Assembly: GCA_022824525.1 (NCBI GenBank)
Contig: JAJDZT010000071.1
Location: forward strand, 1 to 59,153
Origin: Silicimonas sp.
GTDB taxonomy: Bacteria > Pseudomonadota > Alphaproteobacteria > Rhodobacterales > Rhodobacteraceae
Direction: 5' to 3'
DNA: 59,153 bases
Both the position numbers and the translations under genes were made by a program. The notes beneath the pieces were generated by a model. That model ran no database searches and was not told the DNA's origin. It saw only the letters and a program-made list of their open reading frames with translations. Of the stretch, positions 19,401 through 26,259 are shown in pieces (the first letter of the stretch is position 1; every line of letters starts with the position of its first letter).

Positions 19401-19573
19401 TCCGGCAAGATGTCCTGTGCCGCCCGACACTCGACGCCTTCGGGCACACGTCCGATCGTTTCATAGCTGTAAAGAACAACATGGTGGCCGGCATCAAGAA
19501 ACGATTGAATGCAAAGCTGTTCCAGGAAGGACAGTTCCCCCCGCATCCACAGCATTGCGATCTGGTGCTCCAT
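16466..19573 (-). CDS. three-module glycosyltransferase (GT32-like plus two Glyco_tranf_2_4-like modules)
   Basis: The 1035-residue product has three apparent catalytic modules. Residues 1-240 resemble DxD-type glycosyltransferases of the GT32/capsule kind, with WADTDAYCRKP at 90-100. Residues about 304-610 and about 691-1000 are two copies of one module. Each has a start like V(T)(T/S)M(R/K)NEG.FIL.WVAYHL, a YTNDCDD block, a (M/I)DVDE(Y/F).NIHVG block (392-403 and 781-792) and a SFLVKR.RGR.NHV block. No signal or membrane segment is evident, so it should act in the cytoplasm, probably on a surface polysaccharide or lipid-linked sugar. It stands alone, without neighbouring polysaccharide genes. 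Confidence 0.88.
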   Translation of the reverse strand: MEHQIAMLWMRGELSFLEQLCIQSFLDAGHHVVLYSYETIGRVPEGVECRAAQDILPERDEIVHGKSGSPAPHADMFRYRLLSKEDRLIWADTDAYCRKPFHTTSGHFYGWESDHEVNIGVLGLPRDSEALAGLVAHTSDEYAIPHYLDPAYVAELEAARDRGEPVHVGDQVWAVWGPKAFTHFLKESGEIRHALPQVALYPYSFSERRKLFRAGIDHSSVITDETLSIHLYGRRARKRLAETEKGVPHPDSLIGQLLLKHRLDPCDAPLPGCPDPDRDHPHAGAYRRPVYKSASTSIRPLEDVVAVTTMRNEGPFILDWVAYHLGIGITHFLVYTNDCDDVTEAILDALAMRGLVTRVDNPVEEGEKPQRLALEDAATHTVIRRADAVVVMDVDEYINIHVGEGRLPDLFAAAGDPDLISMTWRLFGCNGVTRYEDRPVPEQFTRAAPRLTRKPHQAWGFKTIFRRESPFNAFGVHRPNQPTGPMPNWVNGSGAEMPERYLESGWRSGIDCWGYDLVSLNHYAVRSCESFLVKRDRGRTNHVARPQGIAYWNTYNRNDEVEHSILPRLALGHGIRKAFAQDPILGPLHIQAVAWHQARIEDLRATVREATVFDAICANPMTHAVPDVELPEEAEAPKTEIRVAGEGFSLRKEPPATGRAAVEQFKGLMNRTQKRQALLEPLQRKPKSQQIVLVTSMKNEGCFILEWVAYHLSIGVTHFVVYTNDCDDPTNVLLDRLEAMGLVTRLDNPFNREAGQKPQRGALNDAVEREVVRTADWVGVIDVDEFVNIHVGDGTFAALLEAAGDPNVISMTWRFFGNKGIHAFEDRWQTEQFNACAPLYIPKPRLGWGFKSFYRPDGPFSKIGVHRPLELDEDRADEVRWVNGAGRVMPERVLRKNEWFSRKDTIGYDMVTLNHYVLRSAESFLVKRQRGRINHVDQDQGVSYWCNRNYATETDRSIHKHLARAREELARLLVDANLFELHQASVAWHRERIATLMAEDDYRALYEAITNPHLPDAIWRERVVGTEEAEQEAAE

Positions 19574-19801
19574 GCGCCTCTATCTGCCCCGTTTCCCGGT
19601 TTTGCGCGAGCTTACCCGATGCCGGATTTGGAGCCAATCGACTTTCGGCTTGTTCGACCATTGGACAGGCCAACAGATCACCTTGGCGGTCTTGAATCCA
19701 TAGACCAGCCCGGCGAGCACATCCAACCTGCTACCCGCAAAAGTAGATGACTGGGCGATCTCAAATGTTACCCGCAGGGCTACGACAACAGAGTTGCTGC
19801 C

Positions 19802-20962
19802 CTACTCCACCTGCAATCGACTTTCCGCCATTTCCACGAACCAAGAGCACCCGTACGGAATGGCCTCATCGTTGAAGTTGTACTCCGGCGTATGAACATC
19901 CGGGCCTTCGCCGTTACCAACAAGAATGTAGGCTCCCGGACGCTCCAGCAACATGTAGGAGAAATCCTCTCCTCCCATGATGAAAGGCGATGTACGGCAA
20001 TCGCCGCTCACCTTTCGTGCAGCTTCGATTGCGTATTCCGTTTCAGTCTCGCTATTCGCCATAACCGGATAGTTCCGCACATATTCGAGCTCCGCTTCAC
20101 AACCGAAAGCCTTGGCAGTGTGCTCAACGATTTCCTTGAAACGCTCCTCTGCCCGATCCCGTACGTCGTCCTTCAGCGCTCGGACCGTGCCGCGCAACTC
20201 GACGGATGGCGGGATGACGTTGTAGGCCGTGGATGCCGTTTCAAAAGATGTCACGGATACCACTATCTGTTCGACCGGGTTCGTCACACGGCTTGCAATT
20301 GTCTGAAGGGCTGTCACCACATGGGCGGCTGCAACCGTTGGGTCGGTGGAAAGATGCGGTTTGGCCGCATGTCCGCCAACGCCTTTTACGATGATGGTGA
20401 ATTCGGCCGTACCCGCGAAAAACGGACCGGGTCTGATCGAGAATTCGCCTGCTGGCAGCGATGGCCAATTGTGCATGCCGTAGACTTCGTCAATTCCGAA
20501 ACGGTCCATCATGCCGTCCTTCACCATTTCACGACCACCACCGCCGCCCTCCTCGGCGGGTTGGAAGATGACAGCCACGGTGCCCGCAAAATTCCGCGTT
20601 TCGGCCAGGTACTTTGCGGCGCCGAGCAGCATCGAGGTATGCCCGTCATGTCCGCACGCATGCATTTTCCCAGGTGTCTGGGAGGCATACTCGACACCGG
20701 TATTCTCAAGTATGGGCAAGGCGTCCATGTCGGCACGAAGACCTACACAGCGGCCTCCGTCTTGCTTGCCGCGAATGATGCCGACGACACCGGTTTGCCC
20801 TATGCCTTCGACGACCTCGTCACATCCGAATTCGCGAAGTTTGTCTGCAACGACACCAGCCGTGCGATGCACATCGAATTGCAGCTCCGGATGAGCGTGG
20901 AAGTCACGCCGCCAGGCCGTAATTTCCTCATGTAGCTCAGCAAAACGGTTGCGGATGGGCAT
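19802..20962 (-). CDS. M20-family amidohydrolase (hippurate hydrolase-like)
   Basis: The 386-residue enzyme has the M20D pattern: HPELQFDVHRTAG near the N-terminus, GLRADMDALPI, MHACGHDGHTSMLLGAA with metal-binding residues, FQPAEEGGGG with the catalytic glutamate, and a late FIMGGEDFSYML. Such enzymes hydrolyse N-acyl amino acids or similar amides; the exact substrate cannot be told. I chose ATG 20962 (MPIRNRFAELHEE) with GGAG upstream; the open frame continues into non-coding sequence. It lies downstream of bioY, but a strong terminator separates them. Confidence 0.93.
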   Translation of the reverse strand: MPIRNRFAELHEEITAWRRDFHAHPELQFDVHRTAGVVADKLREFGCDEVVEGIGQTGVVGIIRGKQDGGRCVGLRADMDALPILENTGVEYASQTPGKMHACGHDGHTSMLLGAAKYLAETRNFAGTVAVIFQPAEEGGGGGREMVKDGMMDRFGIDEVYGMHNWPSLPAGEFSIRPGPFFAGTAEFTIIVKGVGGHAAKPHLSTDPTVAAAHVVTALQTIASRVTNPVEQIVVSVTSFETASTAYNVIPPSVELRGTVRALKDDVRDRAEERFKEIVEHTAKAFGCEAELEYVRNYPVMANSETETEYAIEAARKVSGDCRTSPFIMGGEDFSYMLLERPGAYILVGNGEGPDVHTPEYNFNDEAIPYGCSWFVEMAESRLQVE

Positions 20963-21018
20963 GGCATTTCTCCAATTGGGGTTGCTGTGGATGTAAGCCT
21001 GAAGCTGACCAGCGCAAC

Positions 21019-21044
21019 AAAAAAAGCGCGCCGGTTCGGCGCGC
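21019..21044 (-). terminator. rho-independent terminator after bioY
   Basis: On the minus strand a seven-base-pair GC stem (GCGCGCC with GGCGCGC, five-base loop) ends in T7. It begins about 23 bases after the bioY stop. The downstream amidohydrolase gene therefore probably has its own promoter or depends on readthrough. Confidence 0.88.
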
Positions 21045-21066
21045 CCTTTCGTGGCTTCGTCTGAGA

Positions 21067-21675
21067 TCAGACGCGTGCGTCGCCCACGAGCTTCCAAATC
21101 ACTGGGAAGGCGATCACGGCAACAACCAGCTTGAGCGCATCGACCCAGATGAAGGTCTTGACGCCCCACGCGTACCAGTTTTCCCATCCAAGAGCTGCGC
21201 CCCAGGAAGCGGAGAGCCAAACGACGCCAGGGATGTATACGCACAAAATGCCCACAGCCATTGCCGCTGCCATGGTGAGCCAGTTGCGGTCCCAACCAGC
21301 GCGGGCCAGCAGTCCAACCGCATAGGCCGCGATAAGGAAACCAAGAAGATATCCTCCGGTCGGCCCCATCATGTAAGCAAGGCCAATGCCTTTCTCAGGT
21401 GTTCCTGCGAAAACAGGCAAACCCTGGGCACCCAAGAGCAGGTAGGCGCCGACAGTCGAGGCCGCGAGGTAAGGTCCGTACGCCGCGCCGATCGTCATGA
21501 TGACCAGCATTTGCAATGTGACTGGCACCGGTATGGTGGCGATCTGAACCTTGGCCGACACCCAAAGGGCGGCAACGCCTGCAACAAGCAGGACGAGGCG
21601 TTTGAGCCATACATCATTGCCGGAGGTGGACCAGAAAACTTCGGAAAGCACAGGCCGTGCGGTGAGAGTAGCCAT
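21067..21675 (-). CDS. bioY: biotin transporter BioY
   Basis: BioY is the substrate-binding membrane S-component of ECF-type biotin uptake systems. The 202-residue product has about six hydrophobic segments and family blocks including VPVTLQMLVI, TVGAYLLLGAQGLPVFAG and GPTGGYLLGF. No bioM or bioN genes for the ATPase and T-component lie next to it, so it is a solitary bioY; such proteins can import biotin alone or with a shared energising module. I looked for a BioR-type box (TTATMKATAA) upstream and did not see one. Confidence 0.94.
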   Translation of the reverse strand: MATLTARPVLSEVFWSTSGNDVWLKRLVLLVAGVAALWVSAKVQIATIPVPVTLQMLVIMTIGAAYGPYLAASTVGAYLLLGAQGLPVFAGTPEKGIGLAYMMGPTGGYLLGFLIAAYAVGLLARAGWDRNWLTMAAAMAVGILCVYIPGVVWLSASWGAALGWENWYAWGVKTFIWVDALKLVVAVIAFPVIWKLVGDARV

Positions 21676-21746
21676 GGAATACGTCCCTTTATTCGCTCGT
21701 TAAACGCCTTATGCACGCAGGCCAAGACGCTGGCAAGGTGACGCGA

Positions 21747-22166
21747 TTACACTTCCGGACTGAAATGGCTCTCCATTCTGTAGTTTTTCTTCGGGCCCTC
21801 CACGGTCCAAACCGTTGACCATTTGGGCCATCCGCCGAAATCGTAAACAACAGCGTAGCGGTCTGGCGGACACAGATGGACGGTTTCGGGGTGTTCGACA
21901 CCAAGCTGCACGCTGTGAAACGGACGCATGTCCTGAAAGAAAACGTTGAGTTGTCCTTCGGCTTCTTTCCAAACGTATCGGCGTGTTGCCCGAAATCGCC
22001 CCGAAGCAGTTTCAAGCCACCCCCATTCATCCTGTAATAATTGCGGTCCAGATCGGACGAACGTGCATTTTCCCTCCAAACGGTCAATGCGGCCATCTTG
22101 GTGCTGAATGCTGCGGGAAAGATCCCACGTTCCCAAAAACGAAAAGAGGGAGCTCGGGCCGCTCAA
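21747..22166 (-). CDS. DUF6314-family protein
   Basis: The 139-residue product begins with FSFLGTWDLSRSIQHQDGR and contains a repeated beta-strand pattern with FRATRRYVWKEAEGQLNVFF, PFHSVQL and DRYAVVYDF. The layout fits DUF6314, a family resembling a small lipocalin-like beta barrel. Function is unknown. It precedes bioY by about 70 bases on the same strand and could be co-transcribed. No signal peptide is visible, so it is presumably cytoplasmic. Confidence 0.82.
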   Translation of the reverse strand: MSGPSSLFSFLGTWDLSRSIQHQDGRIDRLEGKCTFVRSGPQLLQDEWGWLETASGRFRATRRYVWKEAEGQLNVFFQDMRPFHSVQLGVEHPETVHLCPPDRYAVVYDFGGWPKWSTVWTVEGPKKNYRMESHFSPEV

Positions 22167-22343
22167 AACAGAAACAGTCGCTGCAATTGTGTGAAGACCA
22201 AAGGAAGCAATTGCCCCGCTCCGACGCCCATTTGCTCTTCTTGGCCATCCGCTGACGGGAATCTGGCCAGAGAGGTCTCAGTGATGCTTGTTCCCATGGT
22301 GCGCCCAGTCTAAACGACGCGTGCCCAGACGAAAGGCCTCTTG

Positions 22344-23651
22344 ATGATCCCTCGCTATGCCCGCCCCGAAATGACCGCCATCTGGTCGCCTGAAACCAAG
22401 TTCCGCATCTGGTACGAGATCGAAGCTCACGCGTGCGATGCAATGGCGGAACTTGGCGTCATTCCAAAGGAGAACGCAGAAGCCGTTTGGAAGGCAAAAG
22501 ACGTGGAATTCGATGTCGCGCGCATCGATGAAATCGAAGCGGTTACAAAGCACGATGTGATCGCGTTTCTCACACATCTCGCGGAAATCATTGGCAATGA
22601 AGAAGCCCGGTTTGTCCACCAAGGCATGACCTCTTCCGATGTTCTCGATACAACGCTCAACATCCAACTGACGCGAGCCACCGACATTCTGATCGCAGAC
22701 ATGGAAGCCCTGCTTGAGGCGCTGGAACGACGAGCGCGCGAACACAAGATGGACGTCCGCATAGGTCGTTCACATGGCATCCACGCCGAACCGGTCACCA
22801 TGGGGCTGACATTCGCGCGTTTCTACGCGGAAATGGATCGGGGACTGGCCCGACTTCGTGCCGCGCGTGCTGAAATCGCCACCGGAGCCATTTCGGGTGC
22901 TGTGGGCACTTTTGCGAATATTGACCCAAAAGTTGAGGCTCACGTCTGCGAAAAACTGGGACTGGAGCCAGAACCCATCAGCACGCAGGTTATCCCCCGC
23001 GACCGCCACGCGATGTTCTTTGCCACGCTGGGCGTGATCGCCTCCAGCATCGAGAACATCGCAACCGAAATCCGGCACATGCAACGGACTGAGGTGCTGG
23101 AAGCAGAAGAGTTCTTCTCCAAAGGACAGAAGGGTTCATCTGCGATGCCGCACAAACGCAATCCTGTTCTGACCGAGAACCTCACTGGCCTCGCCCGCCT
23201 TGTTCGATCGGCGGTGACGCCTGCCTTGGAAAACGTCGCCTTGTGGCACGAACGCGATATCTCCCATTCTTCCGTCGAACGTGGCATCGGTCCGGATGCT
23301 ACCATCCACTTGGACTTCGCGCTCGCACGTCTGACCGGTGTCATCGACAAGCTGGTGATTTACCCTGAAAATATGATGAGCAATCTCAACAAGTTCCGAG
23401 GGCTTGTTCATTCTCAGCGTGTTCTGCTTGCCCTGACCCAAAAGGGCGTAAGCCGGGAAGACTCCTACCGTCTCGTACAGCGCAACGCGATGAATGTTTG
23501 GGAACAAGGTGCCGACTTCATGACCGAGCTCAAAGGCGATGCCGAAGTCACCGCCGCTCTAACGAACGAAGAAATCGAAGAAAAATTCGATCTTGGCTAC
23601 CACACGAAGCATGTCGACACCATTTTTGCCCGGGTTTTCGGCAAGAGCTGA
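22344..23651 (+). CDS. purB: adenylosuccinate lyase
   Basis: PurB catalyses two steps in purine synthesis: fumarate release from SAICAR and from adenylosuccinate. The 435-residue protein has the fumarase/aspartase signature GSSAMPHKRNPV and the histidine-bearing blocks MTSSDVLDT and GRSHGIHAEPVTMG. I chose ATG 22344 (MIPRYARPEM), which is the family start; the codon before it is TTG. The roughly 175 bases upstream to the divergent DUF6314 gene hold no gene. A small secreted protein gene follows after 80 bases. Confidence 0.97.
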   Translation: MIPRYARPEMTAIWSPETKFRIWYEIEAHACDAMAELGVIPKENAEAVWKAKDVEFDVARIDEIEAVTKHDVIAFLTHLAEIIGNEEARFVHQGMTSSDVLDTTLNIQLTRATDILIADMEALLEALERRAREHKMDVRIGRSHGIHAEPVTMGLTFARFYAEMDRGLARLRAARAEIATGAISGAVGTFANIDPKVEAHVCEKLGLEPEPISTQVIPRDRHAMFFATLGVIASSIENIATEIRHMQRTEVLEAEEFFSKGQKGSSAMPHKRNPVLTENLTGLARLVRSAVTPALENVALWHERDISHSSVERGIGPDATIHLDFALARLTGVIDKLVIYPENMMSNLNKFRGLVHSQRVLLALTQKGVSREDSYRLVQRNAMNVWEQGADFMTELKGDAEVTAALTNEEIEEKFDLGYHTKHVDTIFARVFGKS

Positions 23652-23733
23652 CGTTGCGACAGGCCCGCGCCACGCAATTCTTGCCATGAGCGTGCTCCAT
23701 GCTACTCTTCGGGTACGCAACAAGGAGACATTC

Positions 23734-23898
23734 ATGCGTATGAAGCTTCTTCTCGCAACGTTCGTCGTTGCTGCGACACCGGGATTGGCTCTTGCCTATT
23801 GCTCCGGTGGCAAACACGAGCAGGTCACAATGTCCTGCCCGGAAGGTCAAACCTTCGACACCGCAACGGACAGCTGCAAACCGCTTCCAACCGGTTGA
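23734..23898 (+). CDS. small secreted cysteine-containing protein (54 aa)
   Basis: The product begins with a clear signal peptide (MRMKLLLATFVVAATPGLALA) and leaves a mature peptide of about 33 residues with three cysteines, in YCSGGKHEQVTMSC and DSCKPLPTG. The stretch CPEGQTFDTATDSC resembles the core of chitin-binding type-2 (peritrophin-like) domains, but it is too short to claim the fold. An AAGGAG site precedes the ATG and a terminator follows, so the gene looks real. Function is unknown. Confidence 0.75.
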   Translation: MRMKLLLATFVVAATPGLALAYCSGGKHEQVTMSCPEGQTFDTATDSCKPLPTG

Positions 23899-23923
23899 TA
23901 ACGAAGACACACCTAATCTTTGA

Positions 23924-23948
23924 GGCGGCCACATTGGCCGTCTTTTTT
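23924..23948 (+). terminator. rho-independent terminator
   Basis: An eight-base-pair stem (GGCGGCCA with TGGCCGTC, one G-T pair) closes a three-base loop and is followed by T6. It ends the purB/small secreted protein transcript about 25 bases after the second stop, before fliG. Confidence 0.85.
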
Positions 23949-23969
23949 AATGCGCATGTCAGGCAAGTT

Positions 23970-24001
23970 TTAACCAAACGTACCTAGAACGTTCTTCGAA
24001 C
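23970..24001 (+). promoter_or_regulatory. fliG upstream region: CtrA-like half-site and LexA-like direct repeat
   Basis: TTAACC at 23970-23975 resembles a CtrA half-site. GAAC-N7-GAAC at 23987-24001 matches the alphaproteobacterial LexA box in spacing. Both lie within 50 bases of the fliG start. The LexA-like pattern could occur by chance about once or twice in a window this size, so both are tentative. Confidence 0.35.
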
Positions 24002-24017
24002 TTCGTGAGGTGCGTGA

Positions 24018-25079
24018 ATGTCGCTCGATGATCCGTTGGCCGATCTGCCGTCTTTTCCATCTGATGATGTGCCAGCCTCGGTTTCGTCGCTGACGTCTAA
24101 GGAAAAGGCTGCAATTGTCGTGCGCCTTTTGCTGTCGCATGGTGCGCTACCCGCACTCAGCCAGTTGCTCGAAAGCAAACAAACGGAACTTGCCGTCCAG
24201 ATCGCGCGCATGGCCCCCGTGGATCAGGACACGGTTCAGGCCGTCGCCGATGAGTTCGCCAATGAGATTGAGCGCATTGCGCTCTCCTTCCCGCAAGGCC
24301 TTGAAGGCGCCATCGGCCTGCTTGATGGGTTCCTCAGCGAAGGCGCCGCAAACCGCCTTCGGAAGATGGCCCCTTCGGATACACGCCGCAATCCATGGGA
24401 CGAAATCGATCGGTGTGAACCTGAGCGTTTGCTTCCCTATCTTGAAAATGAGTCACTTCAGGTTGCGGCAGTCATCCTGTCAAAGCTCTCCACAAACAAA
24501 GCCGCACAACTTCTCGGCATGCTACCTGGCGATCTCGCCCGTCGCATAACAATCGCAATTACCCAGACGTCAGGCGTTTCACCGACCGTGGTTCACAGGA
24601 TCGGCAATTCCTTGGCAGATCAACTGGATGCACGTCCGATTACCGCCTTTGATGAAGCACCGGAAGCCCGCGTCGGCGCGATTCTCAATTACACCCCAGC
24701 CAAGGTGCGCGATGACGTTTTGGAAGGCATCGAAAGCGAAGATGAAGAGCTTGCCAAAGGGGTTCGCGCGGCGATCTTTACCTTTGCTCACATTCCGGAA
24801 CGGATTGCTCCCCGCGATGTGCCGCGCATTCAACGCGACCTCGACGACGCAGACGTCGTCCTGATCATTGCCGGAGCTCAGGACGAACGCGACAAGAAAT
24901 CAGTCGATTTCATTTTGGAAAACATCTCTAAGCGCATGGCAGAGGGCTATCGGGACGATGCAGCAGAGAAGAAAGACATCAAGGAAGATGAGCTTGAAGC
25001 GGCAATGTTGCGCGTTGTGGCCGCAATTCGCGACCTGGAACAACAAGGCGAGATCTTCTTTGTAAGCAATGAAGAATGA
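24018..25079 (+). CDS. fliG: flagellar motor switch protein FliG
   Basis: FliG sits in the C-ring of the flagellar motor and transmits torque from the stator. The 353-residue product has an N-terminal extension, then the FliG pattern of armadillo-like helical repeats. Recognisable parts are LTSKEKAAIVVRLLLSHGA, VAAVILSKLSTNKAAQLLGMLP and a C-terminal domain with FTFAHIPERIAPRDVPRIQRDLD. It is acidic at both ends. No other flagellar gene is in the window, so this fliG lies apart from the main flagellar cluster, as occurs in several Rhodobacterales. Confidence 0.88.
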   Translation: MSLDDPLADLPSFPSDDVPASVSSLTSKEKAAIVVRLLLSHGALPALSQLLESKQTELAVQIARMAPVDQDTVQAVADEFANEIERIALSFPQGLEGAIGLLDGFLSEGAANRLRKMAPSDTRRNPWDEIDRCEPERLLPYLENESLQVAAVILSKLSTNKAAQLLGMLPGDLARRITIAITQTSGVSPTVVHRIGNSLADQLDARPITAFDEAPEARVGAILNYTPAKVRDDVLEGIESEDEELAKGVRAAIFTFAHIPERIAPRDVPRIQRDLDDADVVLIIAGAQDERDKKSVDFILENISKRMAEGYRDDAAEKKDIKEDELEAAMLRVVAAIRDLEQQGEIFFVSNEE

Positions 25080-25120
25080 ACTCGACCAAGAACGCTCGGC
25101 TCGCCGACGAGCAAGCCGGA

Positions 25121-25789
25121 TTAACGTTCGAAACGCGATTGAGATATGGGACGAGCCGCTGGGAAACGCCGCGCCGCACCAAGGGTTTCGATCTCCGGAA
25201 ACAGCTTGAGTATCTCTGCTCGCGTGTCTTCCGCCAGACCTCGAAGCGTGGGTTCTTCCGGATGAAAGCTCTCCGTCCAAACACCATTGGCCAGAATGAC
25301 TTCATGCGCCCCAAGAAGAATGTGCAAATAGCTGACACCAAGGGTGCGGGCCACACTTACCCCCGGTCGCCCGACAAGGTGTTTCACGGCCACCAACAGT
25401 TCTTCACCATCCGTATCTGTGGCAAGAAACCGGTGGTTTGGGCTGACCAGCATGTCTCTCGAAGGTCGCCCATCCCCGAACGCGTTTCGCCGAACCAGAG
25501 TCGGGGCGAGATCCGGTGCATCTGCGATGTCAGCGTAACTCACATTACGCCGCCCGGCCCAAGCAATGCGCCTTAACCCGTTGTCTAGCGTGACGACACG
25601 GTCCGCGCGCCGCAATCGTTCAACCGGGCGCCAGCCGCGATCAGTGGCAATCAAGGTTCCAGGCGTAAAACAAGGTGTTACTGCGGACATGGCCCCCGTC
25701 CAATCAGGGGCAAACGCTTGGTCCGAGAAACTGTCGGCGAGGACAGTGAAACCGCACAAGCAACATGCTCCACCCAGAGCCGCCGTCAT
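25121..25789 (-). CDS. Hint-domain (hedgehog/intein-type) protein
   Basis: The 222-residue product contains the Hint-domain start CFTPGTLIATDRGWRPVE (about residues 40-57), followed by LRRADRVVTLDNG, LVSPNHRFLA and YLHILLGAHEVILANGVWTESF. These are the blocks of the Hint_2 family common in Rhodobacterales, where the domain usually sits at the C-terminus of large secreted repeat proteins. Here it is nearly the whole protein, with only about 40 residues in front and no repeats. The domain may self-cleave at the cysteine. The N-terminus holds two further cysteine pairs and is not a clear signal peptide. Confidence 0.85.
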   Translation of the reverse strand: MTAALGGACCLCGFTVLADSFSDQAFAPDWTGAMSAVTPCFTPGTLIATDRGWRPVERLRRADRVVTLDNGLRRIAWAGRRNVSYADIADAPDLAPTLVRRNAFGDGRPSRDMLVSPNHRFLATDTDGEELLVAVKHLVGRPGVSVARTLGVSYLHILLGAHEVILANGVWTESFHPEEPTLRGLAEDTRAEILKLFPEIETLGAARRFPAARPISQSRFER

Positions 25790-25834
25790 ACGAGTTGCAC
25801 CGATCCCCGCCGACGTACGACAGTACTCGATACC

Positions 25835-25972
25835 CTACTCCGCGAGCTTCGCGGAGTGTGTGCGGCCCCCCATAGCACCGCTCACATACCCCCCAGCGAG
25901 GTGAAGAAAAGGTAACCAAATTACGGCAGCGCCCAAAGCAAAAACGGCAGAAAGGTGGCGGGTGCTGCCCAT
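25835..25972 (-). CDS. possible small membrane protein (45 aa)
   Basis: A short frame starting at ATG 25972 encodes one hydrophobic segment (about residues 7-33, including SAVFALGAAVIWLPFL) flanked by basic residues. It ends 45 bases before the Hint gene start on the same strand. No strong ribosome binding site is visible. It could be a real single-pass membrane peptide or an accident in intergenic DNA. Confidence 0.35.
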   Translation of the reverse strand: MGSTRHLSAVFALGAAVIWLPFLHLAGGYVSGAMGGRTHSAKLAE

Positions 25973-26259
25973 GCGAGACGGCCTTGCAGACACCAAATGT
26001 GCAGGCCGCTTTCCAAGATTGACCAGCATTCGGAAACCTTCGACCGACCGCTGGCAAAGACACATTATCAGTTTTTCTGATGCTTAGGCAGGCATTCTAA
26101 TTTCGCTCTGTTGATAAGTTTTGGAAACTGTTTCCCGTCCAGAAACAGTCCATCGGCGCCAAACCATGGATTACGGCGAAAAGTAGACTGTTCCCTCTGC
26201 CGGTCGCGCGTTTTGTGAAGATCAATAATCAACGGCATTCCACCGTATTGACGACGATA
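25973..26259. other. intergenic region with ACTGTT repeats
   Basis: This stretch between modC and the Hint gene shows no convincing gene. It contains the palindrome GGAAACTGTTTCC (26123-26135). Two further copies of an ACTGTT core follow within about 60 bases: GAAACAGTCC near 26142 in inverse orientation and GACTGTTCCC near 26186. The cluster might be a regulator binding region for the leftward Hint gene. Confidence 0.4.

Noticed and set aside
19892..20935. 347-codon plus-strand frame opposite the M20 amidohydrolase
   Set aside because: Antisense to a conserved enzyme, without family motifs.
21676..21746. BioR operator upstream of bioY
   Set aside because: No TTATMKATAA-like sequence was seen in the gap.
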